Below the pieces are notes generated by a model. It ran no database searches. It was not told where the DNA came from and saw only the letters and a program-made list of their open reading frames with translations. A stretch of DNA of 42,345 nt, from positions 1 to 42,345 of the forward strand of contig JAFSKV010000079.1 of the NCBI GenBank assembly GCA_017448795.1, in the 5' to 3' direction. The position numbers were made by a program, and so were the translations under genes. The DNA comes from Synergistaceae bacterium. GTDB taxonomy: Bacteria; Synergistota; Synergistia; Synergistales; Aminobacteriaceae. Every line of letters begins with the position of its first letter. The stretch's first letter is position 1. This document shows, piece after piece, positions 1 through 9,250 of this stretch.

Positions 1-36
1 AGAATCAGGATACGTGAGAAGTGAGACTCTAGCCAG

Positions 37-72
37 CAAAAAACGGGAGAAGCCATCACCGACTCCTCCCGT
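37..72 (-). terminator. Rho-independent terminator of hppA
   Basis: On the minus strand an ACGGGAG arm pairs with CTCCCGT across a loop and is followed by a run of six T. It begins about 20 bases after the hppA stop codon, so it most likely ends the hppA transcript. Confidence 0.8.
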
Positions 73-90
73 CAAACTTTCAGCTAATCC

Positions 91-2292
91 CTAGAACAAC
101 GGAGCAAGCACCAACGCTACAACCGTCATCAGCTTGATGAGAATGTTCAGCGCAGGCCCGGCCGTGTCCTTGAATGGGTCGCCGACTGTATCACCCACAA
201 CTGCCGCCGCATGATTGGGTGAACCTTTGCCGTTGAAGTGGCCTTCCTCGATGTACTTCTTCGCGTTGTCCCAAGCACCGCCAGAGTTCGCCATGAACAA
301 AGCCATCATAACGCCCGTAACGATTGCGCCGCCGAGAAGTCCGCCGAGAGCCTCTTTGCCCAGAAGGAATCCCACAAGCACAGGCACTGCGATTGCCATT
401 ACGCCCGGAACAATCATCTGCGTTAATGCCGCGTGGGTCGAAATCTCAACGCAACGATTCGAGTCAGGCTTGCCAGTCCCCTCCATGATGCCGGGGATTT
501 CACGGAACTGCCTGCGTACTTCCTCGATCATCGAGCCTGCCGCCTTGCTCACAGCGTCAATTGACAGCGAGCAGAAGATGAACGGTAACATGCCGCCGAT
601 TAGAAGTCCCACGATGACATAGGGATTCATGATGTCGATCTTGTCGATATGTGCCGCCTGCGAGTACGCCACGAACAGAGCCAGCGCAGTCAACGCCGCC
701 GAGCCTATCGCGAGTCCCTTGCCCATTGCCGCCGTTGTGTTGCCGATTGCGTCAAGGTGGTCGGTGATTTTGCGCACGCCTTCAGGAAGCTCGCTCATCT
801 CTGCAATTCCGCCGGCATTGTCCGCGATTGGTCCGTATGCGTCAACACTCAGCGAGATTCCCGTGATTGAGAGCATTCCGACTGCCGCAACTGCTACACC
901 GAACATTCCCGCAAGATAGTAGCTGATGAGGGTCGACAAGCAGATTAATAGCACCGGGATTCCCGTAGACATCATTCCGAGTGAGAGGCCTGACAGAATT
1001 ACCGTCGCCGCGCCCGTGTCAGATGAAGCCGAGACAGCCTGCACGAACTTGTAATCGCCCGACGTGTAGATCTCCGTTACTATGCCGATGATGATTCCCG
1101 CAAGAACTCCCGACGTAACCGACAGGAAAACGCCCATCGAGTTGGAGAAGAAGAAGAGGATGCTCAAGATGAACGTCCCGGCAATCATGAGGCCGCCTGC
1201 AACAAATGTCCCGGTCCTGAGAGCGAACGCAGCGTCCCCGTCCTCAATGCGCTTGACGACTCCGGCCATGCCCGGGAGCTTCGCGATTGCCGCCCTGATT
1301 TTCCCGGCAAAAGGAGCTTTCTGCGAAATCATCATGCATCCCACGATTGACGCGAAAACGCCCCAAGCCGCAAGGAACATCGGGAAGCCTACCCCCCACA
1401 GCCCCAGAGCCTCGCCGCCGTCCGTGAACTTGTAGACCAGGCCTATAGCCATAGCCGCAAGCACAGAGTTGACGTATGACTCGAACAAGTCTGCGCCCAT
1501 TCCTGCAATGTCGCCCACGTTGTCGCCCACGTTGTCAGCAATGACTGCCGGGTTGCGGGGGTCATCCTCAGGGATTCCGGCCTCGACTTTTCCGACAAGG
1601 TCAGCACCGACATCCGCAGCCTTCGTGTAGATACCGCCGCCTACACGTGCGAACAATGCGATTGAGCTTGCTCCCATTCCGAAAGCCGTCAAAGCTGTAA
1701 CGTCATTCAGGAACAGGTAAGCGACCGCCAAGCCAGCGAGACCGAGTCCTACAACTACCATTCCTACGATGCTTCCGCCTGAGAATGCTACCTCAAGGGC
1801 ATTGCCTGCCGCTGTCGATAATATGCCTTCTGACTTGGGGGCTTCTGGAGCGGGCGCGGGGGCTTCTTCGGGGGCTGCTTCGGACTTGTCGAGCTCAACT
1901 TTCTTTGCTGACTTCTTCGCGGGCGCGGGTGTCTCTGCGGGCATTCCTGCAAGTGCCGCGTAAGTTGTCCTGCCGTTGGAGTTGGTTGCTACGTACATTC
2001 CGATCCAGCCTGCTGTAGCCGAGCATAATGCTCCGAGTACGAACGCGAACGCAGAGCCGAGTCCGAGACCTGGCGCAGCTATGAGGAGAACCGCCACGAC
2101 TCCCACGAACGGAGCAAGCCATGAATATTCCTTCTTGAGGAACGCCATAGCTCCCTCGTGAATCGTTGTGGAGAGTTCAGCCACGCGGGGATGACCGATA
2201 GGAGCCTCTTCCAGCTTCTGGTACACGGTCCAGGCGTACCAGCCTGCAGCAGCTCCTGAAACTAGGGTGATGAAAACCAAGAAAAGCCACAT
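91..2292 (-). CDS. hppA: K+-stimulated membrane-bound ion-translocating pyrophosphatase
   Basis: This 733-residue integral membrane protein hydrolyses cytoplasmic pyrophosphate and pumps H+ or Na+ outward. The family signature with [19 protein letters not shown] (about residues 252-270), the C-terminal [17 protein letters not shown] and about 16 hydrophobic segments are all present. The GNTTAA motif, with alanine at the position where K+-independent enzymes carry lysine, points to the K+-stimulated class. H+ versus Na+ specificity cannot be decided here. Residues about 118-157 form an Ala/Pro/Lys/Glu-rich insertion absent from typical members, placed in a loop before the conserved ALEVAFSGG helix. 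The ATG follows a GGGAGG ribosome site, and a TATAAT lies 41 bases upstream. The gene is transcribed alone and ends at a clear terminator. Confidence 0.97.
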   Translation of the reverse strand: MWLFLVFITLVSGAAAGWYAWTVYQKLEEAPIGHPRVAELSTTIHEGAMAFLKKEYSWLAPFVGVVAVLLIAAPGLGLGSAFAFVLGALCSATAGWIGMYVATNSNGRTTYAALAGMPAETPAPAKKSAKKVELDKSEAAPEEAPAPAPEAPKSEGILSTAAGNALEVAFSGGSIVGMVVVGLGLAGLAVAYLFLNDVTALTAFGMGASSIALFARVGGGIYTKAADVGADLVGKVEAGIPEDDPRNPAVIADNVGDNVGDIAGMGADLFESYVNSVLAAMAIGLVYKFTDGGEALGLWGVGFPMFLAAWGVFASIVGCMMISQKAPFAGKIRAAIAKLPGMAGVVKRIEDGDAAFALRTGTFVAGGLMIAGTFILSILFFFSNSMGVFLSVTSGVLAGIIIGIVTEIYTSGDYKFVQAVSASSDTGAATVILSGLSLGMMSTGIPVLLICLSTLISYYLAGMFGVAVAAVGMLSITGISLSVDAYGPIADNAGGIAEMSELPEGVRKITDHLDAIGNTTAAMGKGLAIGSAALTALALFVAYSQAAHIDKIDIMNPYVIVGLLIGGMLPFIFCSLSIDAVSKAAGSMIEEVRRQFREIPGIMEGTGKPDSNRCVEISTHAALTQMIVPGVMAIAVPVLVGFLLGKEALGGLLGGAIVTGVMMALFMANSGGAWDNAKKYIEEGHFNGKGSPNHAAAVVGDTVGDPFKDTAGPALNILIKLMTVVALVLAPLF

Positions 2293-2332
2293 GAGATTAT
2301 TGCCTCCCTTATGTGAGTATGTGAATTGCTCA

Positions 2333-2338
2333 ATTATA
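2333..2338 (-). promoter_or_regulatory. -10 element of hppA promoter
   Basis: A perfect TATAAT on the minus strand lies 41 bases before the hppA ATG. No convincing TTGACA-like -35 lies 16-18 bases upstream. The spacing to the start codon matches that of the other promoters in this window. Confidence 0.5.
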
Positions 2339-2354
2339 GCCTAAAAGTTTATCG

Positions 2355-3194
2355 TCATGGGAGAAAATTACGGATTGTTTCAGCGATCTCCTCACAGCAC
2401 GACTCCAGCGCGAAATGCCCGCTGTCCACGAAATGAATCACAGCGTCCGGCACGTCCCGCCTGAATGCCTCAGCACCCGCCGGGATGAACGAGGGATCAT
2501 TCTTCCCCCACACCGCCAGCAATCTCGGCTTGTACGTCCTCAAGTACTCCTGAAATTTCGGGTACATTGCTACGTTGCTCCTGTAGTCGAGTATCAGGTC
2601 TGACTGAATTTCGTCATAGCCCGGCCGCCCCGTGTAGTGAATATCCAGCGTGTAGCCGTCTGGCGAGACACTGCCCGGCTTCGTCCCGAACGTGTACTGC
2701 CCGATTATCGTCTCAGGCGCGAACGCTGACTTGTACGACTCGCGGAGCTCAGGCGTTGGGTTCTTCCAGTATTCAGCGCGGGCTTCCCACTTCTTGCCGA
2801 GACCCTCTGCGTAGACGTTGCCGTTCTGGCTGATGATGGCCGTGATTCTGTCCGGGCACTTGAGGGCAACGCGGAATCCGACGGGCGCACCGTAATCGAA
2901 CACGTACATGCTGAAGCGTCCGAGTCCTATTGCCGCGATGAATCCGTCAACAACGTCCGCAATGTTGTCGAACGTGTAGGTGAACTCGTCGCGTGATGGC
3001 ATGTCTGACTGGCCGAAGCCGGGAAAATCCGGGGCGATGAGATGGAACTTGTCCTGTAGCATGGGCATCAAGTCCCTGAACATGTGGCTTGCTGACGGGA
3101 AGCCGTGAAGGAGGAGGATTGCGGGGCTGTCCGGGTCTCCTGCCTCGCGGTAAAAGATATTGAGGCCTGATACGCTGACTCTGCTATACTTCAT
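2355..3194 (-). CDS. Alpha/beta hydrolase, haloalkane dehalogenase/epoxide hydrolase-like
   Basis: This 279-residue protein has a complete alpha/beta hydrolase fold. The oxyanion loop HGFP is at residues 30-33, the nucleophile elbow reads VFDYGAP with Asp100 as the likely nucleophile, and the catalytic His is about 260 in DSGHFALE. The Asp nucleophile, rather than Ser, groups it with haloalkane dehalogenases and epoxide hydrolases, but the true substrate cannot be told. No signal peptide is visible, so it is cytoplasmic. The ATG follows GAGGTG, and a minus-strand TATAAT lies 32 bases upstream. It reads toward hppA, which has its own promoter, so the two are probably separate units. Confidence 0.88.
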   Translation of the reverse strand: MKYSRVSVSGLNIFYREAGDPDSPAILLLHGFPSASHMFRDLMPMLQDKFHLIAPDFPGFGQSDMPSRDEFTYTFDNIADVVDGFIAAIGLGRFSMYVFDYGAPVGFRVALKCPDRITAIISQNGNVYAEGLGKKWEARAEYWKNPTPELRESYKSAFAPETIIGQYTFGTKPGSVSPDGYTLDIHYTGRPGYDEIQSDLILDYRSNVAMYPKFQEYLRTYKPRLLAVWGKNDPSFIPAGAEAFRRDVPDAVIHFVDSGHFALESCCEEIAETIRNFLP

Positions 3195-3225
3195 GTTATC
3201 ACCTCAAATGCGTAAGGATGAGCCA

Positions 3226-3231
3226 ATTATA
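3226..3231 (-). promoter_or_regulatory. -10 element of the hydrolase promoter
   Basis: A minus-strand TATAAT lies 32 bases before the hydrolase ATG in the divergent intergenic region shared with the CGGC-domain gene. No good -35 is seen. Confidence 0.4.
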
Positions 3232-3299
3232 ATGTGGTTCGCGAAAAAGGTAACAATTGTTGACGATGATGCTGTCGGGAAACTGGGGAGGATGTAGCG

Positions 3300-3716
3300 A
3301 TGATTGATGACATGCCGGAGCTTGTTGTGATAATCCAGTGTGATGACGTGCTGAAGAGATGCTCAGGCTTTCTCTGCATGAACGACTTTTATGAGCGCGC
3401 CGGGAAGTTTGCGGGCTATCCTCCTGAGACGCGCTACATGGCCATGACCTGCGGGGGATGCTGCGGGAACATCACAACGAAGCTGGAGAATCTCGGAATG
3501 AGGCTGCGCAAGGCCGGTATCAGCAAGGACGACGTGGCGGTGCATTTCGCGTCGTGCATATGCTCGGAGAATGCTCACAGGTTACCCTGCCCGTTCATGA
3601 ACAGGATGAAGGCACTGTTACAGCACAAGGGCTTCGGGAATATCGTGCTTGGGACTCATATCTCGAAGAAGGCTCAGGCGAAAAGGGACGCTGGGATTTA
3701 TCGCAAGTGGGAGTGA
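3300..3716 (+). CDS. CGGC domain-containing protein
   Basis: A 138-residue cysteine-rich protein with the diagnostic CGGCCG motif at residues 51-56, further cysteines at 14, 21 and 26, and a C-terminal SCICSENAHRLPCP cluster. This pattern matches the CGGC domain family, proposed to bind metal or take part in redox chemistry; no reaction is established. It has no signal peptide. A GGGGAGG ribosome site precedes the ATG. It lies upstream of the antiporter gene in the same direction, separated by about 160 bases that seem to hold a promoter, so a shared function is not implied. The antiporter frame stays open inside this gene, but that overlap is a shadow. Confidence 0.85.
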   Translation: MIDDMPELVVIIQCDDVLKRCSGFLCMNDFYERAGKFAGYPPETRYMAMTCGGCCGNITTKLENLGMRLRKAGISKDDVAVHFASCICSENAHRLPCPFMNRMKALLQHKGFGNIVLGTHISKKAQAKRDAGIYRKWE

Positions 3717-3829
3717 AATTCATTCTTGCAATTTGGGGGAAATGCAGTAAACTTTGCGCGATTTTCCGAATTAAGCCGTCAAGACCAATAGGCAAAAGCA
3801 TTCCTCTCGCACTGGCGGACACTGTCGGG

Positions 3830-3835
3830 TATAGT
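3830..3835 (+). promoter_or_regulatory. Possible -10 element of the NhaC-type antiporter gene
   Basis: TATAGT lies about 42 bases before the TTG start of the antiporter gene, the same spacing as other promoters here. No strong -35 is seen. Confidence 0.3.
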
Positions 3836-3877
3836 CGGAAAAGGGTAACACCTACAATCTTTTGGGAGGAATGTTAT

Positions 3878-5464
3878 TTGTGCAAGCGTCCGTCTCTTTT
3901 GCTGTCGATTTCTGTACTCCTTGTTAGCGCGTTAATAGTTACGTTCGGCGTTGTTGATGTCGAACTCGAATCGGGATCACATTTCGGTCTCGGACTTCCT
4001 GCCCAAGTCCCCCTTCTTTTCGCGGCAATCTTCGCGGCACTCGTCGGGGCATTGTACCTCAAGCGTTCATGGTCTGACCTCGAAAAAGGTATGTCAGGCG
4101 CAATCCAGGTGTCAATTCAGGCAATAGTGATACTTGTACTCGTTGGCTGCCTCGTCGGCTCATGGATACAGAGCGGAGTTGTTGCCACGATGATTTATTA
4201 CGGCCTCGAAGTCATGACACCGCGATATTTCTACCTTGCCTCGCTGATTATCTCCGTTGTTGTCGCGATTGCTACAGGGTGCTGCTGGACGACAAGCTCA
4301 ACCGTAGGCGTCGCGTTAATCGGAATAAGCGCGGGACTCGGTCTTCCCCTGCCGATTACGGCGGGCTTCGTGATTTCGGGGGCGTATTTCGGCGACAAGA
4401 TTTCCCCCCTGTCAGACACAACCAACCTTGCGCCTGCTGTTGCGGGGAGCGAGCTTTTCGACCACGTGAAGGCAATGATGTGGTCAACAATTCCTACCCT
4501 CCTCATCACGGCAATAATCGCGTTCATGATGGGAGATTCTGCTCAAGGTTCTGACGGTGGAAGAATCGCTCTCATTCAGTCGATGATGCGGGCGGAGTTC
4601 AACATTTCGCTGTGGGCGTTCATTCCTCCGCTGGTGATAATCGTGATGGCGTTCCTGAAGATACCGGCGATACCCGGAATAGTCGCAGGAATCGCCGCAA
4701 GCATAGTGATTTCACTCGTACGCGGGTCAACGCCTCATGAGGCACTTGAAGTGTTATTCTCCGGCTACGTTCCTGAACACTTGGGGACGTTTGCGGCGGC
4801 GGCAACACCTGAAGCGATTTCGGGAATAGCGCAGTCATTCTCGCAGGCATTCACGGCGGGAAGCCCGGCACTCAGCGTAACGCCTGACGTTTTCGCGGGA
4901 GTCGGCGGCCTTCTCACTCAGCTTTTCACGAGGGGCGGAATGACATCAATGCTTGAGACTATATGCCTGATTGTCGTTGCGTTGTCTCTCGGCGGAATAA
5001 TGGAGGTCTGCGGATTCCTGGACGTGATACTTGACGCTCTCATGAGGCACGTGAAGAGTGTCGCGGGACTGATTGGGTCGGTGCTTGCGTCCGCGTTCAT
5101 GGCTAACGTGTTCCTGTCAGAGCAATATCTCTCAATCATCGTGCCCGGGAGGATGTTCAAGCGCGCTTTTGACGAGAGAACATGGCCGAACGGCAAGAAG
5201 CTAGCCCCCGTGATGCTGTCCCGTTCGCTTGAGGACTCAGGGACAATGACGAGCGTACTCGTTCCGTGGAACACTTGCGGGGTATATGTGAGTTCGGTGC
5301 TTGGGGTTGCGACTCTGGATTACCTGCCCTACTGCTTCATGAACTGGCTGAATCCTCTTGTGGCGTTCGCTATGACGGCGTTGGGACTGGGCATAATCTG
5401 GAAGAATGAGCCGCAGGAGGAAGGGCTGTTCATCGCGGAAGTCGCTCCTGCTGTTGTGGAATAG
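3878..5464 (+). CDS. nhaC: NhaC-family Na+/H+ antiporter
   Basis: A 528-residue polytopic membrane protein with about 11-12 hydrophobic helices that exchanges Na+ for H+ across the inner membrane. The NhaC signature around GDKISPLSDTTNLAPAVAG is present. The frame is open far upstream, to 3458, but that extension overlaps the CGGC gene and is not membrane-like. A GGGAGGA ribosome site at 3864-3870, seven bases before an in-frame TTG at 3878, decides the start; the protein then begins LCKRPSLLLSISVLL. The C-terminus has a conserved NVFLSEQYLSIIVPGRMF helix. Some NhaC relatives exchange organic acids such as malate and lactate, so the exact substrate pair is an inference. Confidence 0.9.
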   Translation: MCKRPSLLLSISVLLVSALIVTFGVVDVELESGSHFGLGLPAQVPLLFAAIFAALVGALYLKRSWSDLEKGMSGAIQVSIQAIVILVLVGCLVGSWIQSGVVATMIYYGLEVMTPRYFYLASLIISVVVAIATGCCWTTSSTVGVALIGISAGLGLPLPITAGFVISGAYFGDKISPLSDTTNLAPAVAGSELFDHVKAMMWSTIPTLLITAIIAFMMGDSAQGSDGGRIALIQSMMRAEFNISLWAFIPPLVIIVMAFLKIPAIPGIVAGIAASIVISLVRGSTPHEALEVLFSGYVPEHLGTFAAAATPEAISGIAQSFSQAFTAGSPALSVTPDVFAGVGGLLTQLFTRGGMTSMLETICLIVVALSLGGIMEVCGFLDVILDALMRHVKSVAGLIGSVLASAFMANVFLSEQYLSIIVPGRMFKRAFDERTWPNGKKLAPVMLSRSLEDSGTMTSVLVPWNTCGVYVSSVLGVATLDYLPYCFMNWLNPLVAFAMTALGLGIIWKNEPQEEGLFIAEVAPAVVE

Positions 5465-5560
5465 GCGGGGGATTTCTGATTTCGGCCATAACCCAAGGGG
5501 ACGCGGTCATGTGTATTGTGGATTTTTGCGGCAAAACAATTCATGACAGGAGGAGTTAGC

Positions 5561-5881
5561 ATGAAGAAGTATGCGGTGATGGTGCTGGCTGTGGTGTTGC
5601 TTGGGGTTCTCTGTGTCGTTTCTTTTGCTGATATGGAGAGATGCCCATATTGTAACGGGTCTGGTATAGAAATATGTGCGATATGCCGCGGGTCAGGAAC
5701 GTGCGTTACTTGCAACGGCAGAGGAACGGTAGGCTATGTTCCTGATTACACGGGGCGTGGCAGAGGACATGACGTAACATGTACCGCATGTAATGGTTCC
5801 AGAAGATGCTGGAGATGCGGCGGCAACCCAAGAGCAAGATGCAGCAATTGCGGAGGTTCTGGATACGTAGATACATACTGA
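5561..5881 (+). CDS. Small secreted DnaJ-type zinc-finger-like protein
   Basis: A 106-residue protein with an N-terminal signal peptide (MKK, hydrophobic core, likely cleavage after FA near residue 24). The mature part carries six CxxC pairs (CPYC, CAIC, CVTC, CTAC, CWRC, CSNC) linked by GSG/GRG turns, the pattern of the DnaJ central zinc-binding domain. A strong AGGAGG site just before the ATG at 5561 sets the start. DnaJ-like CxxCxGxG repeats normally occur in cytoplasmic chaperones; here no J domain is present and the protein appears exported. The function is unknown; metal binding or disulfide-stabilised structure are both possible. Confidence 0.75.
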   Translation: MKKYAVMVLAVVLLGVLCVVSFADMERCPYCNGSGIEICAICRGSGTCVTCNGRGTVGYVPDYTGRGRGHDVTCTACNGSRRCWRCGGNPRARCSNCGGSGYVDTY

Positions 5882-5981
5882 CGCACTGCAACGCAAGCGG
5901 AGGCTGTTCCTCATTCCCGGCAGTTCTCGCGCTCATCCTCGCGGCCCTAATCCCCCTCACGAAACCCAGACGCTGAATCAC

Positions 5982-6010
5982 AAAAAAAACCCCTTCCACG
6001 ACGGAGGGGG
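5982..6010 (-). terminator. Strong terminator of the transglycosylase-GNAT operon
   Basis: On the minus strand CCCCCTCC, a GTCGT loop and GGAAGGGG are followed by eight T. It begins about 15 bases after the GNAT gene stop. Read on the plus strand it is also a hairpin followed by TAAATTTT, so it may work in both directions. Confidence 0.9.
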
Positions 6011-6024
6011 TAAATTTTCGTCCG

Positions 6025-6774
6025 CTAGAATATATCCTCCACTGTCGAATACACTTCAACCGCCCCCCAGTCATCAAACCCGAACGCCTCATAGAACGGA
6101 ACTCCCTCCGGCGTTGACTGCAAGACAATCTTCTTACCGCCGGAAATCTCACATACCCCGCTCATCATGGCCGACGCGACTCCCTTCCTGCGAAATTCCG
6201 TCTTAACCCCGAAATAGTACACCCCCGTCAATCTCGGCTCATCAGTCAGCAAGAATCCCCCAGCGTCCCGGCCCTCAAGCTCCGCGACATACAGCGACAT
6301 TGCCGCGTCATCACACAGTGCCTCAACCAGCGCGCAATATTCCCGGCTCGGCTCACCGTCCCCGTAATCGAACGCTGACCACAAACACCCCGCCCATTCC
6401 CCGCAAGTCTCACGCGTTATCCTGCGCAGGGTTACAGCGTTGTTGCCTCTGTGTGTTACGGGACGGGACGAGTCAAAGCCCATAGCCTCAAGATGCCCCG
6501 CGTGAAGAAGCCCGGCCTCCCTGAGAATCTCGCCGCCCCCGTCATACACTGGCCACATGAAGGTCTCGTTACGTTCACGGAAGAAGCCAGCGGCCATGTC
6601 CACAGTGTCAGCTTCAGTTACTCGCTCCGGGAAATATACCCAGTTCTCGAACTCGTTGTTTGTCGACACACAGAAGCCCCCGGAATTTCCCAGCGTCAAA
6701 GCCTCACTCACCGGGAATTTCCGCAGGCGTTCAAGAAAAAACGTCAGCGAAGAAAGCGCGTCATTCATCACCAT
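6025..6774 (-). CDS. GNAT-family N-acetyltransferase
   Basis: About 249 residues. The C-terminal half has the GNAT core: VYYFGV strand, acetyl-CoA pyrophosphate loop RRKGVAS (about residues 195-201), a following helix, and FYEAFGF near the end, as in Gcn5-type acetyltransferases. The N-terminal half (FENWVYFPERVTEADT) resembles tandem-GNAT proteins with a degenerate first domain. Acceptor substrate is unknown. Its start overlaps the end of the SbcC-like gene by 14-17 bases; GTG at 6777 and ATG at 6774 both sit at good distances from AGGAGG. The gene is the last of the operon and is followed by a strong terminator. Confidence 0.85.
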   Translation of the reverse strand: MVMNDALSSLTFFLERLRKFPVSEALTLGNSGGFCVSTNNEFENWVYFPERVTEADTVDMAAGFFRERNETFMWPVYDGGGEILREAGLLHAGHLEAMGFDSSRPVTHRGNNAVTLRRITRETCGEWAGCLWSAFDYGDGEPSREYCALVEALCDDAAMSLYVAELEGRDAGGFLLTDEPRLTGVYYFGVKTEFRRKGVASAMMSGVCEISGGKKIVLQSTPEGVPFYEAFGFDDWGAVEVYSTVEDIF

Positions 6775-9250
6775 CACTAAAAGCCTCCTCTAATCCGCAT
6801 GTAAGCATCAAATCCTTAACGGCCGGGATGATTTCACCGTTAATCTTCTCGCGGTAAACGTCAGACTCAGAGTCATCACCGCCCGCGTTCTTCATGGCCT
6901 CCTTAAGCCCCCTCACAATCTCCGCAATCTCATCATTTGTCCGGCTCAACCCGTCAGCCTGAAGCTCAAGGATCTTTGCGCGTGTGTTCTCACGTTCTGC
7001 CTTGAGGTCAAGATCTGCCTGCGTAAGCTCGCGTAACCTGTTCTGCAAGTCCCGCCGTTCGTCAGCAGTAAGACAGGCCGCGGCGTAATCGTCTTCGTTC
7101 CTGAAACCAAGCGCAAGAAGCCTCTTGCTGAAGCTGATTTCATGCCGCTGCAATTCCTCGCGCCCTGTTGCCGTCTCTGTCTCAAGTGTGTGAATGGCCG
7201 TCTGTATCCTGTCCAGCGCAAGGGATTTCGCGTTCCTGTCCTCGCGGCGTTCGTTGAGCTGTGAGCGCAAAGACTCTACATCGGCATTCATCCTTGACAT
7301 CTCTTCATCAGGCTTCCTTGACGCGAAAAGTATTATCCTCTGCTGCTGCACTGTGTCCCTGTCAGCCTCAAGAGCTTTCACACGCCCTGCAAGCTCATCA
7401 CGTTTCACACGGAGGGACTCACGTTCCTTCTTTAGGGCGGTCATTCTGGTGTTTGCTACGGATAATTCCCGTTCCAGCTCATCACGTTTCAGCGAGCCTT
7501 CCTGCCAGTCATTGAGGCGTTTTGTGAGACTGTCGACAACATCGCCTGGATTCTTGTCGGGAAGGGTCTTGTAGCCGTACATCGTAATCTGTGAAATCAG
7601 CTCACGCTTGAGGCTTGTTACTATTTCGGCCTGAGTCTTTGTCTCTGTGTCAAGCTGTTCTTCTTCAGCGCGCGCGTTCTGGAGGGCAAATAATGCGTCC
7701 TGATGAATGCGTGTAATTTCCCCGCGTGTCTCACGGATCTTGTTCAGTTCATCCTGAGCTGCCTTCATGTCCCGTTCGGCTGACTCGGCTGTGTCGGCGG
7801 CGTTGCGTGCCAACTGCAACGTGTCCCGCGTCCTCTGTCGTTCACGGTCAAGCTCCTCAAACGGCGAAATCCCCGCGCTGATTTTGAGTCCCAAGAGTGA
7901 GACCTTCGTTGAGATTTCTGCGGTAAGCTCGTTGATTTGCCGACGTAAGTCTGACTCATCCTTCCCGACTGCTGTAATCTCATCGCTGAGTTTCCCGGCT
8001 CTTGTCCGTCTCGTAGTGAGAGCGTCCCGGAGTTCATCAAGCTCCTTCTGTGTCTCCTGTAACTGGCGGTGTACTTCCTCCGGGTCAGGGATTGCCGCGC
8101 CTGAAGTGTAGGGGTGAGTCATTGAGCCGCAGAGGGGGCAGGGTGTGTTGTCCTGCAAAAGCTCACGGACAGCATCAAGGTCTTCTATTCGTCTGAGGAG
8201 TGAGGCGCGTTTTTCGAGGCGTTCAACTTCCTGCTGTAACTCATGAATCTTCCCTGACTGCTCAACGTCCCGGATATTGAGGGTACGAGTCTCCTGCTGG
8301 ATTCGTAGGCGTATGTCCTGAAACTGTTTGAGCTTCTCCTCAAGGCTTCGTACTTCCTGAAATTTCCGGTAGAGTTCATCCAGATCAGCCAGCTTCTTTA
8401 TGCTTTTGTCGCATATCTCGCGCCATTCCCTTATAGTCTTACCCTTAAGCGTACTCTCAAAGAATGCCCGCGCCCTTGCGTAATTCTTCTCTATGACGGC
8501 GTAACGGTGATTAACGTCCGAGAACATGGCCGTCCTGTCGTTGAGGGTGCTTTGTGCCAGCAATTTGCGCTGTATTGCCTTAGACCACGAGGCCTTAAGG
8601 CTGGTGTGCCTCTCGTCAGCCTGCTCATACATGGCAAAACATTTCTGGATTCCCGCAAGCCCTGTCTGCAATTTCTCATCAATTGAATGCTGCTGAAGGA
8701 ACTTCCGGGCTTCACGCAGTGCCACTTCAACACGTTCAAGCGCGATTTGCTCCGTCTCAGCTTTTGCTGAACACTCCCTGTATTCACGTTCTGAGTCTTC
8801 GTACTCATTGCGCGCCTGTATTACTGCATCGGATCTGTCCGTGATCTGAGCGTCGAGAGCCTTTACCCTCTGAATCAGGTTCGACAGCTTCGACTGTTCC
8901 GCGAGCTTGTCCCGGTATTCCGCCTCGATGAGAGTCAATGCTTCCTCGGCGTTCTGGAGGGCGTTGCGGGCTTCTGTCAGGTCATCACGCAAAGAGTCTT
9001 GGTGAATCTTGTTTCTGCCGCGCTGTTCACGCAAATCCTTTATGGCCTCGTACTCCTCCCCAAGCTCAAGGGCTTTCCCGCCCCGTTCGAGTCTCTGACG
9101 TGCCGGGACAAACAAGGCTGTTTTGCGGTCAAGGTCTGCGCGTCTTGCGTCCAAGTCCCTCAACAATTCCTGCTGGTGCAATTCTTCCGCCCTGTGCTGT
9201 AATATCCTCCGTAATTCCTCGAACTGTGTCAAAATCTCCTGCATAGTCAT
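6761..9250 (-). CDS. SbcC-like zinc-hook coiled-coil protein lacking ATPase heads
   Basis: An 829-residue protein that is almost wholly heptad coiled coil. Near its middle is CPLCGSMTHPY (371-381), the rhombic zinc-hook motif of SbcC/Rad50, flanked by about 370 and 450 residues of coiled coil. Normal SbcC proteins begin with an ABC Walker A lobe and end with signature and Walker B motifs; neither is present. The start overlaps the tilS stop as ATGA and the end overlaps the GNAT gene, so both ends are fixed by operon structure rather than by breakage. No sbcD lies beside it. It may be a headless paralogue that dimerises through the hook, or a decayed sbcC whose coiled coil stayed open. Function in DNA repair is not assured. 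Confidence 0.7.
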   Translation of the reverse strand: MTMQEILTQFEELRRILQHRAEELHQQELLRDLDARRADLDRKTALFVPARQRLERGGKALELGEEYEAIKDLREQRGRNKIHQDSLRDDLTEARNALQNAEEALTLIEAEYRDKLAEQSKLSNLIQRVKALDAQITDRSDAVIQARNEYEDSEREYRECSAKAETEQIALERVEVALREARKFLQQHSIDEKLQTGLAGIQKCFAMYEQADERHTSLKASWSKAIQRKLLAQSTLNDRTAMFSDVNHRYAVIEKNYARARAFFESTLKGKTIREWREICDKSIKKLADLDELYRKFQEVRSLEEKLKQFQDIRLRIQQETRTLNIRDVEQSGKIHELQQEVERLEKRASLLRRIEDLDAVRELLQDNTPCPLCGSMTHPYTSGAAIPDPEEVHRQLQETQKELDELRDALTTRRTRAGKLSDEITAVGKDESDLRRQINELTAEISTKVSLLGLKISAGISPFEELDRERQRTRDTLQLARNAADTAESAERDMKAAQDELNKIRETRGEITRIHQDALFALQNARAEEEQLDTETKTQAEIVTSLKRELISQITMYGYKTLPDKNPGDVVDSLTKRLNDWQEGSLKRDELERELSVANTRMTALKKERESLRVKRDELAGRVKALEADRDTVQQQRIILFASRKPDEEMSRMNADVESLRSQLNERREDRNAKSLALDRIQTAIHTLETETATGREELQRHEISFSKRLLALGFRNEDDYAAACLTADERRDLQNRLRELTQADLDLKAERENTRAKILELQADGLSRTNDEIAEIVRGLKEAMKNAGGDDSESDVYREKINGEIIPAVKDLMLTCGLEEAFSDGDE

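Noticed and set aside
3458-3877. N-terminal extension of the NhaC-type antiporter frame
   Set aside because: It overlaps the CGGC gene, is not hydrophobic, and a perfect ribosome site stands before the TTG at 3878.
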